Below, in pieces: positions 43,301 through 52,839 of a stretch of DNA of 64,000 bases (its first letter is position 1; each line of letters opens with the position of its first letter). Source of the stretch: Pinguiococcus pyrenoidosus (Eukaryota > Sar > Pinguiophyceae > Pinguiochrysidales > Pinguiochrysidaceae); contig JAAMXY010001144.1 in the NCBI GenBank assembly GCA_019677205.1, positions 1 through 64,000 of the forward strand, given 5' to 3'. The notes below the pieces were generated by a model that worked only from the letters and a program-made list of their open reading frames with translations, ran no database searches and was not told the origin of the DNA. A program made the translations under genes and the position numbers.

Positions 43301-44493
43301 GGCAAAAGCGTTTCGCCAAGAAGGCGTCGAAGCGCTTGAAGAAGTACTACTCAACCGCCTTTTCCCAAGCCTTCTCCGAGCACTCATCCGACGAATCCGA
43401 CTACGGCGACGACCGCCTGCCGGGCGATACCCCGGGAGCACCACCCAAGGCTTCTCGCCTGGATGGGGACGAGTTCAGCGCCATGATGGATACCTTGGCG
43501 GCGCAGCCGCTCGTGCGGCCCCAGCTGTCCGCCGTGCCGCCCCTGTCGGCCCGGCACGTGAGCTTTCCTGCCAAGCTTCCGGCGTCGAGCGCCACCGAGT
43601 ACAACTCGCGGATCCAGGTGGTGGTTGGCCACACGAGTCTCCAGAACGTGCGCAAGAGCCAGGAAGACCGCGTGCTGTGCGTGGTGGATTTCACTTCTCT
43701 CGCGGTGTCGCTGGTGAGACCGAGCCGCTTCGATAGCGTGGCCATGTTTGGCGTATTCGACGGGCACGGCGGCGACCAGTGCGCCAGCCGCCTGCAGCAG
43801 AACCTGCACCTGCACATCGCACGCCACGCCGACATCCTCGACGGCGACATCTCGCAAGCGCTGATCGCCGCCTTCGAAGAATGCGACGGCGAGTTATGCC
43901 GCGAGCTCCGGAAGGAGGACGAGAGCAGCGGCTCGACGGCCTCCGTGGCGGTGTATGACCATGACACGCGCACCCTCACGGTGGCGTGCGTGGGGGACTC
44001 CCGTGTCGTGTTGTGCCAGGATGGCATGGCGACGGAGCTCAGCTGCGACCACCGCCTGACCAACGCGGAAGAGTTGTCTCGTGTGGCGACGGCAGGAGGG
44101 GTCATCGCCAAGCTGCGCATCAACGGCGTCTTGGCGGTGTCGAGGTCCTTTGGGGATGTGGCTCACAAAGGGCCGCACCCGCAGCGCGTCTTGATAGCCA
44201 CACCCGACGTGCAAACCCTGGAGATGACGGCATTCAAGTCTTCGTTTCTCCTCATGGCGACGGATGGCATCTGGGACGTCATGCACTCGCAGTACGCCGT
44301 GAACTTCGTTCTCACCACCCTGGAGACGCACGCGGCGAACGTCAAGCAAGCCGCGGACCAGCTGGCGAAGGAGGCGATTCGGCTTGGGAGTGTGGACAAT
44401 GTCAGCGTCGTGATCGTCTTGTTCAACGTCGAGGTGGAAGGACCTGCGGCAGGCGAAAGCCCACCACCAGACGGGGATTGGCAGCCGCGTTAA
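40309..44493 (+). CDS. Predicted N-myristoylated protein kinase fused to a PP2C phosphatase
   Basis: Exons 40309-41070 and 41230-44493 (159-nt intron GTAAAG...TCGTAG) give 1,341 residues. The second frame opens with GTG, so the first exon is needed. Its start MGSAASAHRS fits the N-myristoylation consensus. A basic Ser/Arg-rich region and an acidic region with two copies of VYDWCAM(D/S)T (about residues 334 and 375) follow. The kinase domain (about 554-827) has LGAGSFAEVRKA, VFAMKIINK, HGDIKPQNLL, ADFGISKIM and AAGTPAFMAPEICAG, resembling the CaMKK/SnAK kinases that activate AMPK/SnRK1. The C-terminal PP2C domain (about 1047-1325) has QEDRVL, VFDGHGGDQC, ACVGDSRVV, VSRSFGD, ATDGIWD and DNVSVVIV, so the metal-binding aspartates are intact. 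Opposing activities in one chain suggest self-limiting signalling at a membrane. Confidence 0.9.
41098..41171. repeat. Imperfect direct repeats inside the kinase-phosphatase intron
   Basis: The motif TTGCTTCGGCTTGATTTG occurs twice, followed by the degenerate GTTTGACTTGGCTTGACCTGG, within intron 41071-41229. The run is T/G-rich on the plus strand, like an extended pyrimidine-rich intron core. Confidence 0.75.
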
Positions 44494-45379
44494 GAAGAGC
44501 ACCCTTTGGTGGAAGGCAGAGACCGCAGCAGACGAGGGAGACCACGGTCCTATCAGCAGCGAGATCCATCGCATCGCATGGGTTGACGACTCCGATGAAG
44601 TGAACCTTTCGCCTCGGTTTCGGTGCGAAAAGTAAACTAGCGCTGTGGTTTGGCGCATCGCTTTCGTTGTCGTATACGAATCGGTAGCATCAAATGGGTA
44701 GAATAGGCTGCGACGACTCGCCGAGTTCGAGTAGCGTAGCGCACGAGAGAGCAAGAAGGGGGTTGAGAAAGAAGAGAGGACGATATAGGCAGGCGGAGGA
44801 AGAGACGAAGATACTTGTTAGGCTGCTAGTATCGGTGTCGACTTTGGCGAAGGCGAGCGGATCCAGGCAAGGGTGAAGATAGAAAGGAGACGTAGTTGCT
44901 GCCGGCATACTTGCCTCTCTGTCAGGGAGAAGGGCGTTCGTTGTGCGGGGGTGGGAGCCTCGTTACACGAAACTTGAGCCTTGAGGCTTGAGACTAGGAG
45001 GGCCATCGACAAGCGAAGAGACAAGAAGGTGCACTCTCGTATCAGCAGATCCGTCGCAGACACAGAGCGAGGATAAGTCTTTATAGATGGAACTCTTACT
45101 GCTACGGACTTGGGTCATCATCAACGGCCACACTCCTCAACAGCGCTCTACTTTCTTTGAAAAACGATAGAAAAAGCTTCGGCATAAACCACGACATCCC
45201 CAAAACGGAAGAGGTGCATTAAAAGCAACATAAAGGGCTCGGCGTTGCCCAAACGGAGCCACATTTACTTGTATCCAAACCCTCCCAGCAAGCCCACAAG
45301 CCTTCGACCCAGGACCAAAGGGGAGTTGCTTTTGGGCATCCCAATAATCCCTCCCCTCCTCCCTCCCGAGGGTAGGTCC
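44494..45379. other. Convergent intergenic region, no gene recognised
   Basis: 886 bp between the stops of the kinase-phosphatase gene and the first KIX-TAZ gene. No conserved frame, RNA gene or repeat was recognised. Confidence 0.4.
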
Positions 45380-46369
45380 TTACAGACGTGCGAAGCATTT
45401 CGGACCCTTTCCCTTCCCTGCGGAGCACTTGGCATCATTGGTGTCCAGCTTCGCCATCTGCTCCGTGACCCCCTCCACAGCATCGTTCTTGCCTTTGCCT
45501 CGCTTGCTTCGTGCCCGGGCCTCGCGAATGGAAGCTCTGACTGGTTCACAGACCATGCACCGCACGTTCTTGCACTTGTGGTAGTGCGCGAGGATGTACT
45601 TTGAGGACAGGCAGTGCTGAACTTGGCAGTTCTTGTCCTTGCAGTCCCGAATGTGCGCCCACAGATCCTTCATGAAGGAACAGTGCGGGGTCATGTGACA
45701 CTGGTCTCCATTCCCAGCATTGCACGAACACATCGCCGCATGGCGGAAAAGGAGGAGTCGCTGTTGCAAGTCTCGACCCTTGGATGCTGCTTCGCCGCCG
45801 GGAAGGAAAAGAAAGCTCCCTTGCCGCTGTGCACAAGACTCATGCTCGCAGCCTTGTTGATCTCTGGTGCAACCATTCCTGTCTGCCAGGGGCAGCTGCC
45901 GCTGACGTTGCGCAAGCCTTGCTGCTGACTTTCGCCCGAGGTCGATGGCAAGCTCGTGTAGTCTCTTTGTCAACGTTGCTTTGTCTGCGTACTCTTGGAA
46001 GCTTTGGGCCCGTCTGTAGAGCAAAGACTCCAGAGACCTCGCTAGTTGAGGTAGCTTCTTGAGCCAATTCGCAGCGAGGTCTTTCCGCCTCTGCTTGAGG
46101 TCCAGCAGAATGCTGAGAATCATCCGACGGCGCTCGTCAATGTCTGCGTCCGATTGCCACGGAGTCAAGACCTGCGCAACTGACGGCGAAGCAGCGTTCA
46201 CCGGCTTGGCTGGAGGTTGCGGCAAGCTCACTGAGCGATGCTGGTTGTTCAGGATGGAGCCCAACCCGGCCCTGACTTGTTCCTCAAGCAAGCTGGCTTG
46301 GAGAGGAGCCGTTTCGGCGTCGAGGGACGTCGCTGTCCCGTGCTGCATCGTTGCTGCGACTGGTGACAT
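45380..46369 (-). CDS. KIX- and TAZ-domain protein (paralog 1)
   Basis: Single frame of 329 residues from the ATG at 46369. Residues about 70-140 resemble a KIX domain: RRRMILSILLDLKQRR...LPQLARSLESLLYRRAQSFQEY, with the LE..LY..A.SF.EY core of CBP/p300-type KIX. Residues about 205-290 form a TAZ zinc finger: QRLLLFRHAAMC, HCSFMKDLWAHIRDC, CQVQHCLSSKYILAHYHKC and CMVCEPVR, with the alternating His/Cys ligands of the CBP TAZ fold. Both domains are transcription-factor docking modules in CBP/p300, but no bromodomain or acetyltransferase domain is present, so this is likely an adaptor or competitor in transcription. A close relative lies next to it in the same orientation. The C-terminus is Lys/Gly-rich. 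Confidence 0.84.
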   Translation of the reverse strand: MSPVAATMQHGTATSLDAETAPLQASLLEEQVRAGLGSILNNQHRSVSLPQPPAKPVNAASPSVAQVLTPWQSDADIDERRRMILSILLDLKQRRKDLAANWLKKLPQLARSLESLLYRRAQSFQEYADKATLTKRLHELAIDLGRKSAARLAQRQRQLPLADRNGCTRDQQGCEHESCAQRQGSFLFLPGGEAASKGRDLQQRLLLFRHAAMCSCNAGNGDQCHMTPHCSFMKDLWAHIRDCKDKNCQVQHCLSSKYILAHYHKCKNVRCMVCEPVRASIREARARSKRGKGKNDAVEGVTEQMAKLDTNDAKCSAGKGKGPKCFARL

Positions 46370-47231
46370 GGTTCCAAGCTAGCAACGGAAAGCGGCAATT
46401 GGAAAACGAGAGAGATAGACTCTGGATGGTGATCTGGACGCTCAGCGTTGGTCTGCCGTGAGACGCAATTGCGCAGAATCCCAGAGCATCATGGGCTCTT
46501 CATCCCTCGCCTGTGCACAGGCCGCATCGGGTGTCTTTAGCCGCCAGAGGCACTTTGAAAGAACCAGAGGCCTGTGGCCAGAGGGGCGGGAAATGAAAAC
46601 CAACATCAACCTTGAATAGGCGTTTCGACGACGATGTCCAATCAAGTCAATCAAGGGGAACGTCAACTGACCAGTAAAGACAGCAAAAGAATCCTTTCCC
46701 TCTGGGTTGTGGTGTATATGGAAAACATACGACCGTGATTGGATCGATTAACACGCTGCTTCTATTTTCGATGCGAAGGATTGGGCGCCCCTGCCGTGGG
46801 CTCTTCCGCCGTCTTCCACCGTCCTCTTCGCTGCGCGTGGCGCTACGCAAGTGCGTCCGTGTTCAACTTCGCAAGCTTGTCCTTACAATGCCCCGGTAGA
46901 GAGGCCAAGAGAACTTTGTCAGCATGGGCCAGCTCAGGCTCCATGGCCCCTGAGCTGGGATCATGGCCTTTGAGGTCATGGCCCCGCTTAGAGGCTGCGT
47001 GTGCAGCCTCTAGACGTCATGTACAAGCCGGTGGTATCATCTTGTCTTGCAGCTGTGTCGATGGCGTAGCTAGCTGACGCCAATGAGAGGACATCTCGAA
47101 GATCTGGCCCCAACGTGAGCCAAAACGGCATCGTGTACGTGGCAACAACCTCCCAATATCAACCTGACAACAAGTTGCTGCTTGCTTTGTTTCTTTTGGC
47201 AAGGGCTCTACTGCCTTCGGCCACTGGCATT
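46370..47231. other. Spacer between the two KIX-TAZ genes
   Basis: 862 bp upstream of paralog 1 and downstream of paralog 2. It holds two strong perfect inverted repeats (listed separately) but no recognisable coding sequence. Confidence 0.45.
46929..47012. repeat. Two adjacent perfect 10-bp hairpins
   Basis: CCAGCTCAGG at 46929-46938 pairs perfectly with CCTGAGCTGG at 46949-46958 (10-nt loop). TAGAGGCTGC at 46989-46998 pairs perfectly with GCAGCCTCTA at 47003-47012 (4-nt loop GTGT). Between them TCATGGCC occurs twice as a direct repeat. The block could be a structured transcript, a small mobile-element remnant or a 3' end signal. Confidence 0.8.
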
Positions 47232-48404
47232 CTACTCGTCGAGAGCCTCTAAGCTCCGAAGTTGCTCGGCCAGACTCTCTATTGGATCATCGCGCTCCGC
47301 TTTGCTTTCAAGCGACTGTCGAACGGCAAGTCTGACTGGCACACAAACCTGGCATTCCGAGTCTCTGCACCTATGATAGTGCGATAGCACATATCGGGAG
47401 GACACGCAGTGCGGCGTTTGGCAGTGGTGATCGTCGCACTCGATGATGTGAGCCCAGACTCTCTTCATCTTTGCGCAGTGCTGAGTCACCGGGCACTGCT
47501 GACCGGCCTCCGGGTTGTGGGGGCACTTGGACGCATGCCTCAGCAGCAGGATCAGTTGTCGCTGGGACCGTCGAAAGTCCCCCTCTGCTTGCAGGTCCGG
47601 CGCAGCGCTAGATTGCATGCGAGAAGCGCTGTCGCCTCCCGTGGTGTCTTGCTTCGCGGGCGCTGCTTGGACGGCTTCCATTCCTGCGGCGCAGGGACGT
47701 TGATGGGTTGCTGCCAGGGAGCCGCGTCGCTGCTCGCTTTGCGCCTCCGGCTCCCTTGAGGCGACGGCTCCATCGGCTTCGGCACCATCGGCTTCGGCAC
47801 CATCGGCTTCGGCAGCATCGGCTTCGGCAGCCTCGGCTTGCTGAGGAGCGCCATCCTGCTGCATGCTTTGTGCAGTGGAATCGATGTGGTTCCTAGCCTG
47901 CGCGCCGGGCGCTTGGCGATCACGCTGATGGAGACGGAGCGACCACTCGTTCGCCAGCTCGTGCATGCGCCTCTTGATCGTTTCTGGATCTCTATATTCT
48001 TCAAAACTCTGCGCCTGTCGGTAGAAGGACGCCTCGATGCGCCTGCTGATTTGTGGCAGCCGGCGTCGCCACTCGTCACTGGGGGATTCACGCCGCTCTC
48101 TTAGGAGGTGCGTGATCCGCAGTATCATCTGTTGCCTCTCGGCTGCATGGTCTTCTGCCTGCCACACCGAGTCGTACTGCTCCAGGGCATTCCGCATCGA
48201 AATGACTGATCCTCTTGCAGCGCCACTTGCGGCTGCCGTGGTTGAAGTGTCGCTCTCATTTGCCGCATTTCGGCTCCCAAGGCTTTCCGTGTCCTCGTGT
48301 GCTTGAGGCGTGGCGCCTACTTCGTCAAGGCAATTTGTGAGAGCCTCAGCTCCACTCGGGAACGCTACGTGAACTTCGTCAACGAAATCGTCTCCACTGG
48401 GCAT
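47232..48404 (-). CDS. KIX- and TAZ-domain protein (paralog 2)
   Basis: 390 residues from the ATG at 48404 (MPSGDDFVDEVHVAF). The frame is open further upstream but without another ATG before it becomes A+T-rich, so an earlier exon is possible. The KIX-like block reads RQQMILRITHLLRERR...LPQISRRIEASFYRQAQSFEEY, and the TAZ block reads RQLILLLRHASKC, HCAKMKRVWAHIIEC, HCVSSRYVLSHYHRC and CQVCVPVR. Same order and spacing as paralog 1, so the pair arose by tandem duplication. Between the domains lies a degenerate Glu-Ala-Asp-Gly repeat. It lacks a catalytic acetyltransferase domain, as does paralog 1. Predicted nuclear transcription adaptor. Confidence 0.82.
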   Translation of the reverse strand: MPSGDDFVDEVHVAFPSGAEALTNCLDEVGATPQAHEDTESLGSRNAANESDTSTTAAASGAARGSVISMRNALEQYDSVWQAEDHAAERQQMILRITHLLRERRESPSDEWRRRLPQISRRIEASFYRQAQSFEEYRDPETIKRRMHELANEWSLRLHQRDRQAPGAQARNHIDSTAQSMQQDGAPQQAEAAEADAAEADGAEADGAEADGAVASREPEAQSEQRRGSLAATHQRPCAAGMEAVQAAPAKQDTTGGDSASRMQSSAAPDLQAEGDFRRSQRQLILLLRHASKCPHNPEAGQQCPVTQHCAKMKRVWAHIIECDDHHCQTPHCVSSRYVLSHYHRCRDSECQVCVPVRLAVRQSLESKAERDDPIESLAEQLRSLEALDE

Positions 48405-49227
48405 GGGCCGGACCGTGCACTGCTGTTGCTGGGACGCGGTCGAGTCGCTTTGCTCGTCGGCCACTGACTCTGATCTGCGTTCTGCGATGCCTTCCACCTG
48501 TCTCCCACGCAATGCGCTTCGTGTTCTGTGGAGTCGCAGAGACTCTTCGAAACGTCTTCCGAGCCTGGCAACCTTCGCTGAGAGGCAAATCCCTCCCCCT
48601 AGTTTCGCTAATTTTTTTCTTTTTCCTTCTTCCAGAACTTCAGAAGAGTCGAAGACATTTTTGAAATTTATAAATAATTTAATATTTTTGAATATTATTG
48701 AGAATAATTTTATTTTCATATGGTATAATACTTTCAAAAATATATTAATGAAAATAGTAGTTTTAAATTATCAAATATATTTGAAAAATCTCAGACTTTC
48801 CAGGATGGGCTTCGGAGTTCCGGCAAGTTCCGGAACGTTCCGCTATAGCACTGATGTTGCTGATGTGGAATTCGCTGACAAGGGCTTGAAAGTCAAGGAA
48901 ATTTTGAATGATCATATCCTTTTCATAGAATTATGATGAAAGTCGACAAATCCACAAGAAGCGCGATGCCGATTTGTTGATATCGATAATGCACCGAAAA
49001 TCTAAATTGTGTGCGTGTGCTTCCCATTGTCACAGGGGAACATGAGAAGATATAAAAATTCAAAAAAAGTATTTCAAGGCTTCTTCATTGGTCCGTCCTG
49101 CCCTCGTTTCCCGCGCTTGAGAGCAACAGAACTGGGTGGATCTCGCCGCTTGGAGAGAGGCACCGCCTCACCGCCGTGGAAGTCGACGCGTCCTCGGACT
49201 CGCGTGAGGATTCTGGTCTCGTGAATC
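48405..49227. promoter_or_regulatory. Divergent region with an A+T-rich island
   Basis: 823 bp between the starts of KIX-TAZ paralog 2 and SPT16. From about 48650 to 48790 the sequence is almost pure A+T (for example ATAAATAATTTAATATTTTTG), in sharp contrast with its surroundings, and 48900-49075 is moderately A+T-rich. The island could be promoter or origin sequence, or an inserted organelle-like fragment. Confidence 0.5.
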
Positions 49228-52200
49228 ATGGCGGAAATCGATGCCGAACGCTTCGTGGCACGTCTCGAGCGGTGGCATGACCTGTGGCTCTCGTCTGTCA
49301 AGGATGAGGCTGGGCCATTCAAAGGAGCCAACGCGGTTTGTGTCATCTCTGGAGCGCGGGATGACGAGACCGTCTACAAGAAGAGCAGCTCTCTGCACCT
49401 CTACCTGCTCGGCTACGAGTTCACGGACACGATATTACTTCTCGTGAAGACCAAGCTCTTCGTGCTCACGTCCCGGAAGAAGGCGGCTCTTCTGGAGCCG
49501 CTCAAGGGCAAGGGAGAGGGCAAAGTGAAGCTCACGGTTCTCCAGCGCTCCCGGGAGGACAACAACCAGGAGAACTTCAATGATCTGCTGAGCGCCGTGC
49601 GCCGTGGAGGCACTCGGATTGGAATCCTCATGAAGGAGCAGGACGGCCTCCTGGGGGACTTCGCCAAGAGTTGGCTGGAGGCCATCGAGAGGGACAGCCT
49701 GCAGAAGGTCGACATCGCATTAGGCCTGAGTATCCTCCTGGCCCAGAAGGTACTGCAGCTTCATCCGATGGGCCACCGGCACCGGATGCCAGGGACCTTA
49801 CGCGCTTCGCTCTTCGTCGAGGACAGGATCCGCAGGAGCTGGAGTACGCGAAGAAGGCCGCTCTCGTCGCCAACAAGGTCTTCAAGAAGGCGCTCGTCAA
49901 GGAGCTCGAGGACGTGATCGACCAGGAAAGGAAGGACACCCACGAGCAGCTTGCGCAGAAGGTCTCGGACGCGATGGAAGACCTACCCAGCGTGGATCCG
50001 AAGCTGACCATCCCCGAGGGCATCGTGGAGTCGTGCTACTTCCCCATCATCCAATCCGGCGGTGAATACGACCTCAGGCCGAACGCCCAAAGCTCGGACA
50101 AGCGACTCAGTTACGACATCATCATCGCCAGCATGGGCGCGAGATACCGATCGTACTGCGGCAACATCGCGCGGACCTTCTTCGTCGACGCGCCACGGAA
50201 GGCGGAGAGCGTCTATGCGGTCGTGCTGCGGATGATTGACGAGTGCAAGTCGAAGATGACCCCCGGCGCCCGTGCCAGCTCCGTCTATGCCTCGGCGACC
50301 AAGTATCTTGAGGAGCGCCACCCGCAGCTGCGCCCGCACCTGCCCAAGAATGTCGGGTTCTGCATCGGCCTGGAGTTCCGCGACTCCAACTTTGTACTCA
50401 ACGGCCGTTGCCAGCAGATCATCTCAGCGGGCATGGTCTTCAACCTGGCGGTCGGCCTCTCCGACGTCCCGCTGAGCGCATCGGAGGCCAAGACCACTCG
50501 GGGAGCGGCACGGAAGCTCGACAAGTTCTCCGTCCTGGTCGCAGACACGGTGGAGGTCATAGAGGACGGTCCACCGAAGACCCTGACCCGGTTCCCCAGG
50601 GAATACGGCGAGGTCAGCTACAACCTGGAGGCAGAGGACGAGGAAGAAGATGCCGAGGACGAGGTTGTCGAGGAGGTGGCGCCGAAGCCCCTGGGCACGG
50701 GAGCTACCATGGCCGAGCGCCTCCGCGATCGTTCGGCGCGCAACGAATCCAACGCAGATGCCCAGAAGCGGCTCCAGACGCAGAAGGACCTCCTCAAGAG
50801 CAACATGAAGGACCTGGCCCAGCGGCGGCAGCGGGCGCTGGCAAAGGGCGCTGGCGGCGACGAAGAGGACGATCTGGACGCTCCGGAGATCAAGTGCTTC
50901 GCCGACTCCAAGGCGTATCCGACGAAGATGACGCCGAACCAGATATACGTGGACATGCAGCACGAATGCGTGATGCTGCCCATCTGCGGCGCCCACGTGC
51001 CTTTCCACATCTCGACGATCAAGAGCGTCGTCCAGCCAGATCCCGAGCAGGACGTCACCTTCCTGCGCATCAACTTCTACTCGGGCTCCTCGGTGACCAA
51101 GGACACGCCGAGGTCGATGGCGGCCCTCACCAGACAGGTGGGGGGCACCAAGACCTTCATCAAGGAGATGCTCTTCCGCTCGCTTCAGTCGGAGAACCTC
51201 CGTCGAGCGCATCGTCAGATCAACGAGCTTCGCAAGCGCGTTCGAAGCCGCGAAGCAAGAGAGGCCGAGGAGGCCGACCTCGTGGAGCAGGCGAAGCTGG
51301 TGCGGCTCAAGGACCAGCGCTCTCCGCGGCTTGGGGACGTCACCTTGCGGCCTCAGCTCAGCGGGCGCAAGAGCCAGGGCCACCTGGAGGCCCACGCCAA
51401 CGGGATGCGCTTCACGTCCACCCGAGGCGAGTCGTTGGACATCATGTACCCGAACATCCGCCATGCCATCATGCAGCCGTGCAAGAACGAGTCCATCGTC
51501 GCGCTGCACTTCAACTTGAAGAATCCGATCATGGTGGGGAAGAAGAAGCACAGCGACGTGCAGGTCTTCACCGAGGTCGTGGACGCCAGCATCGCGCTGG
51601 ACTCGTCGCGGAGGCGCCACTACGATCCCGACGAGCTGGAGGAGGAGCAGCGGCTGAAAGACATGAAGAGACGCTTGGATGTGCACTTCAAGAACTTCAG
51701 CGCGAAGATCGAGAAGATCTGCGAAGACCAGGGCTTCCCCGTGAAGTTCGAGACGCCTTGGCGCGTCCTCGGCTTTCACGGTACGCCTCACAAGGAGATG
51801 GTCTTCATCCAGCCGACGCAGAACTGCTTGATCAATGTCACCGAGATGCCCTTCTTCGTGCTGGACCTCACCGATGTGGAGCACGCGAACTTCGAGCGCG
51901 TCTCCGTGACCGGCCGCGCCAGCGCGTTCGACCTCACCTTGGTGTTCAACAAGCACGACGAGCTGCCGAAGACCATCCAGATGATCGACGGTCCGAATCT
52001 GGACCCGATCCAGGACTTCTTGACCCAGAACGCGATCACATACACGGTGACGCCTCAGAACCTTAACTGGAAACAGCTCATGAACTCCGATATCGTGAAA
52101 GACGACAGGTGCCAGATCCCACCGGCGCTTGTCCCACTCGCTTGAAGCATGGTGCTGATCGACTTCCCCGACTGTTTCGCCTAGGTTCTACGAAAGCACG

Positions 52201-52617
52201 GACGAGAACGGCGACGCGAAGCCTGCCGGCTGGGCCTTCCTTGCCGAGGACGAGGACGAAGATGCCGAAGAGGAAGACAACGAAGAGAGCGAGTTCGAAG
52301 CCGATCCGGACGAGATGGAAGCTGAAGAGGAAGAAGACGACGAAGAATCAGATTTCGCGGACGAAGACGAGGACGATGAAGACGAGGTATGCACGCGGGC
52401 TTCGTGATTCACACAGATGCATGTGGAAGAGAGCCACGAAGGGAGCGAGCTGCTTACACAACACCCCTCTGTCCAGGACGATGAGTTCGAAGAGGAGGAC
52501 GAGGAGGAGGAAGGAGAGACGTGGGAAGAGCTCGAGAAGAGTGCGAAGGCAGCCGATAGGAACAGACGCGACTGGGAAGACGAAGAACGCCCGAGCCGGA
52601 AGAAACGGCGAAAGTAG
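49228..52617 (+). CDS. SUPT16H: FACT complex subunit SPT16
   Basis: Histone chaperone subunit of FACT, which dismantles and reassembles nucleosomes during transcription and replication. Exons 49228-49749, 49827-52108, 52185-52386 and 52477-52617 join in frame to 1,048 residues, essentially the length of human SPT16. The N-terminal aminopeptidase-like lobe contains SYDIIIASMGARYRSYCGNI and LPKNVGFCIGLEFRDSNFVL. The middle domain contains HVPFHISTIKSV, DIMYPNIRHAIMQPCKNES and the C-terminal-domain start HFKNFSAKIEKI. The tail is highly acidic, then has TWEELEKSAKAADR and a basic end (RKKRRK), as expected. Exon 1 ends ILLAQK and exon 2 starts DPQELEYAKK, restoring the family sequence. It is convergent with DNAI1. 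Confidence 0.97.
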
Positions 52618-52839
52618 CTTCCCTTCCATCGCCTAGGGCCTGGCGCGACGCCCTTCCGTCTGGTGGGAAGTCGCGGTACGCTAGGTTGGGGACGCCAGAG
52701 GCATGAGTCCCCCCCGGCCCCCCATGCGCTCTAGTTTGTGGAACGCTGAAGCTTCAGAATGAGAAAGAAGCGCGCACGGGGGCGTTGGACAGGCTTTGTA
52801 CTGAACAAATTGAACAACTCACGAACTAAGCTCCGTCAT

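Noticed and set aside
50424-51956. 510-residue minus-strand open frame over SPT16
   Set aside because: Shadow of a highly conserved exon; composition is typical antisense.
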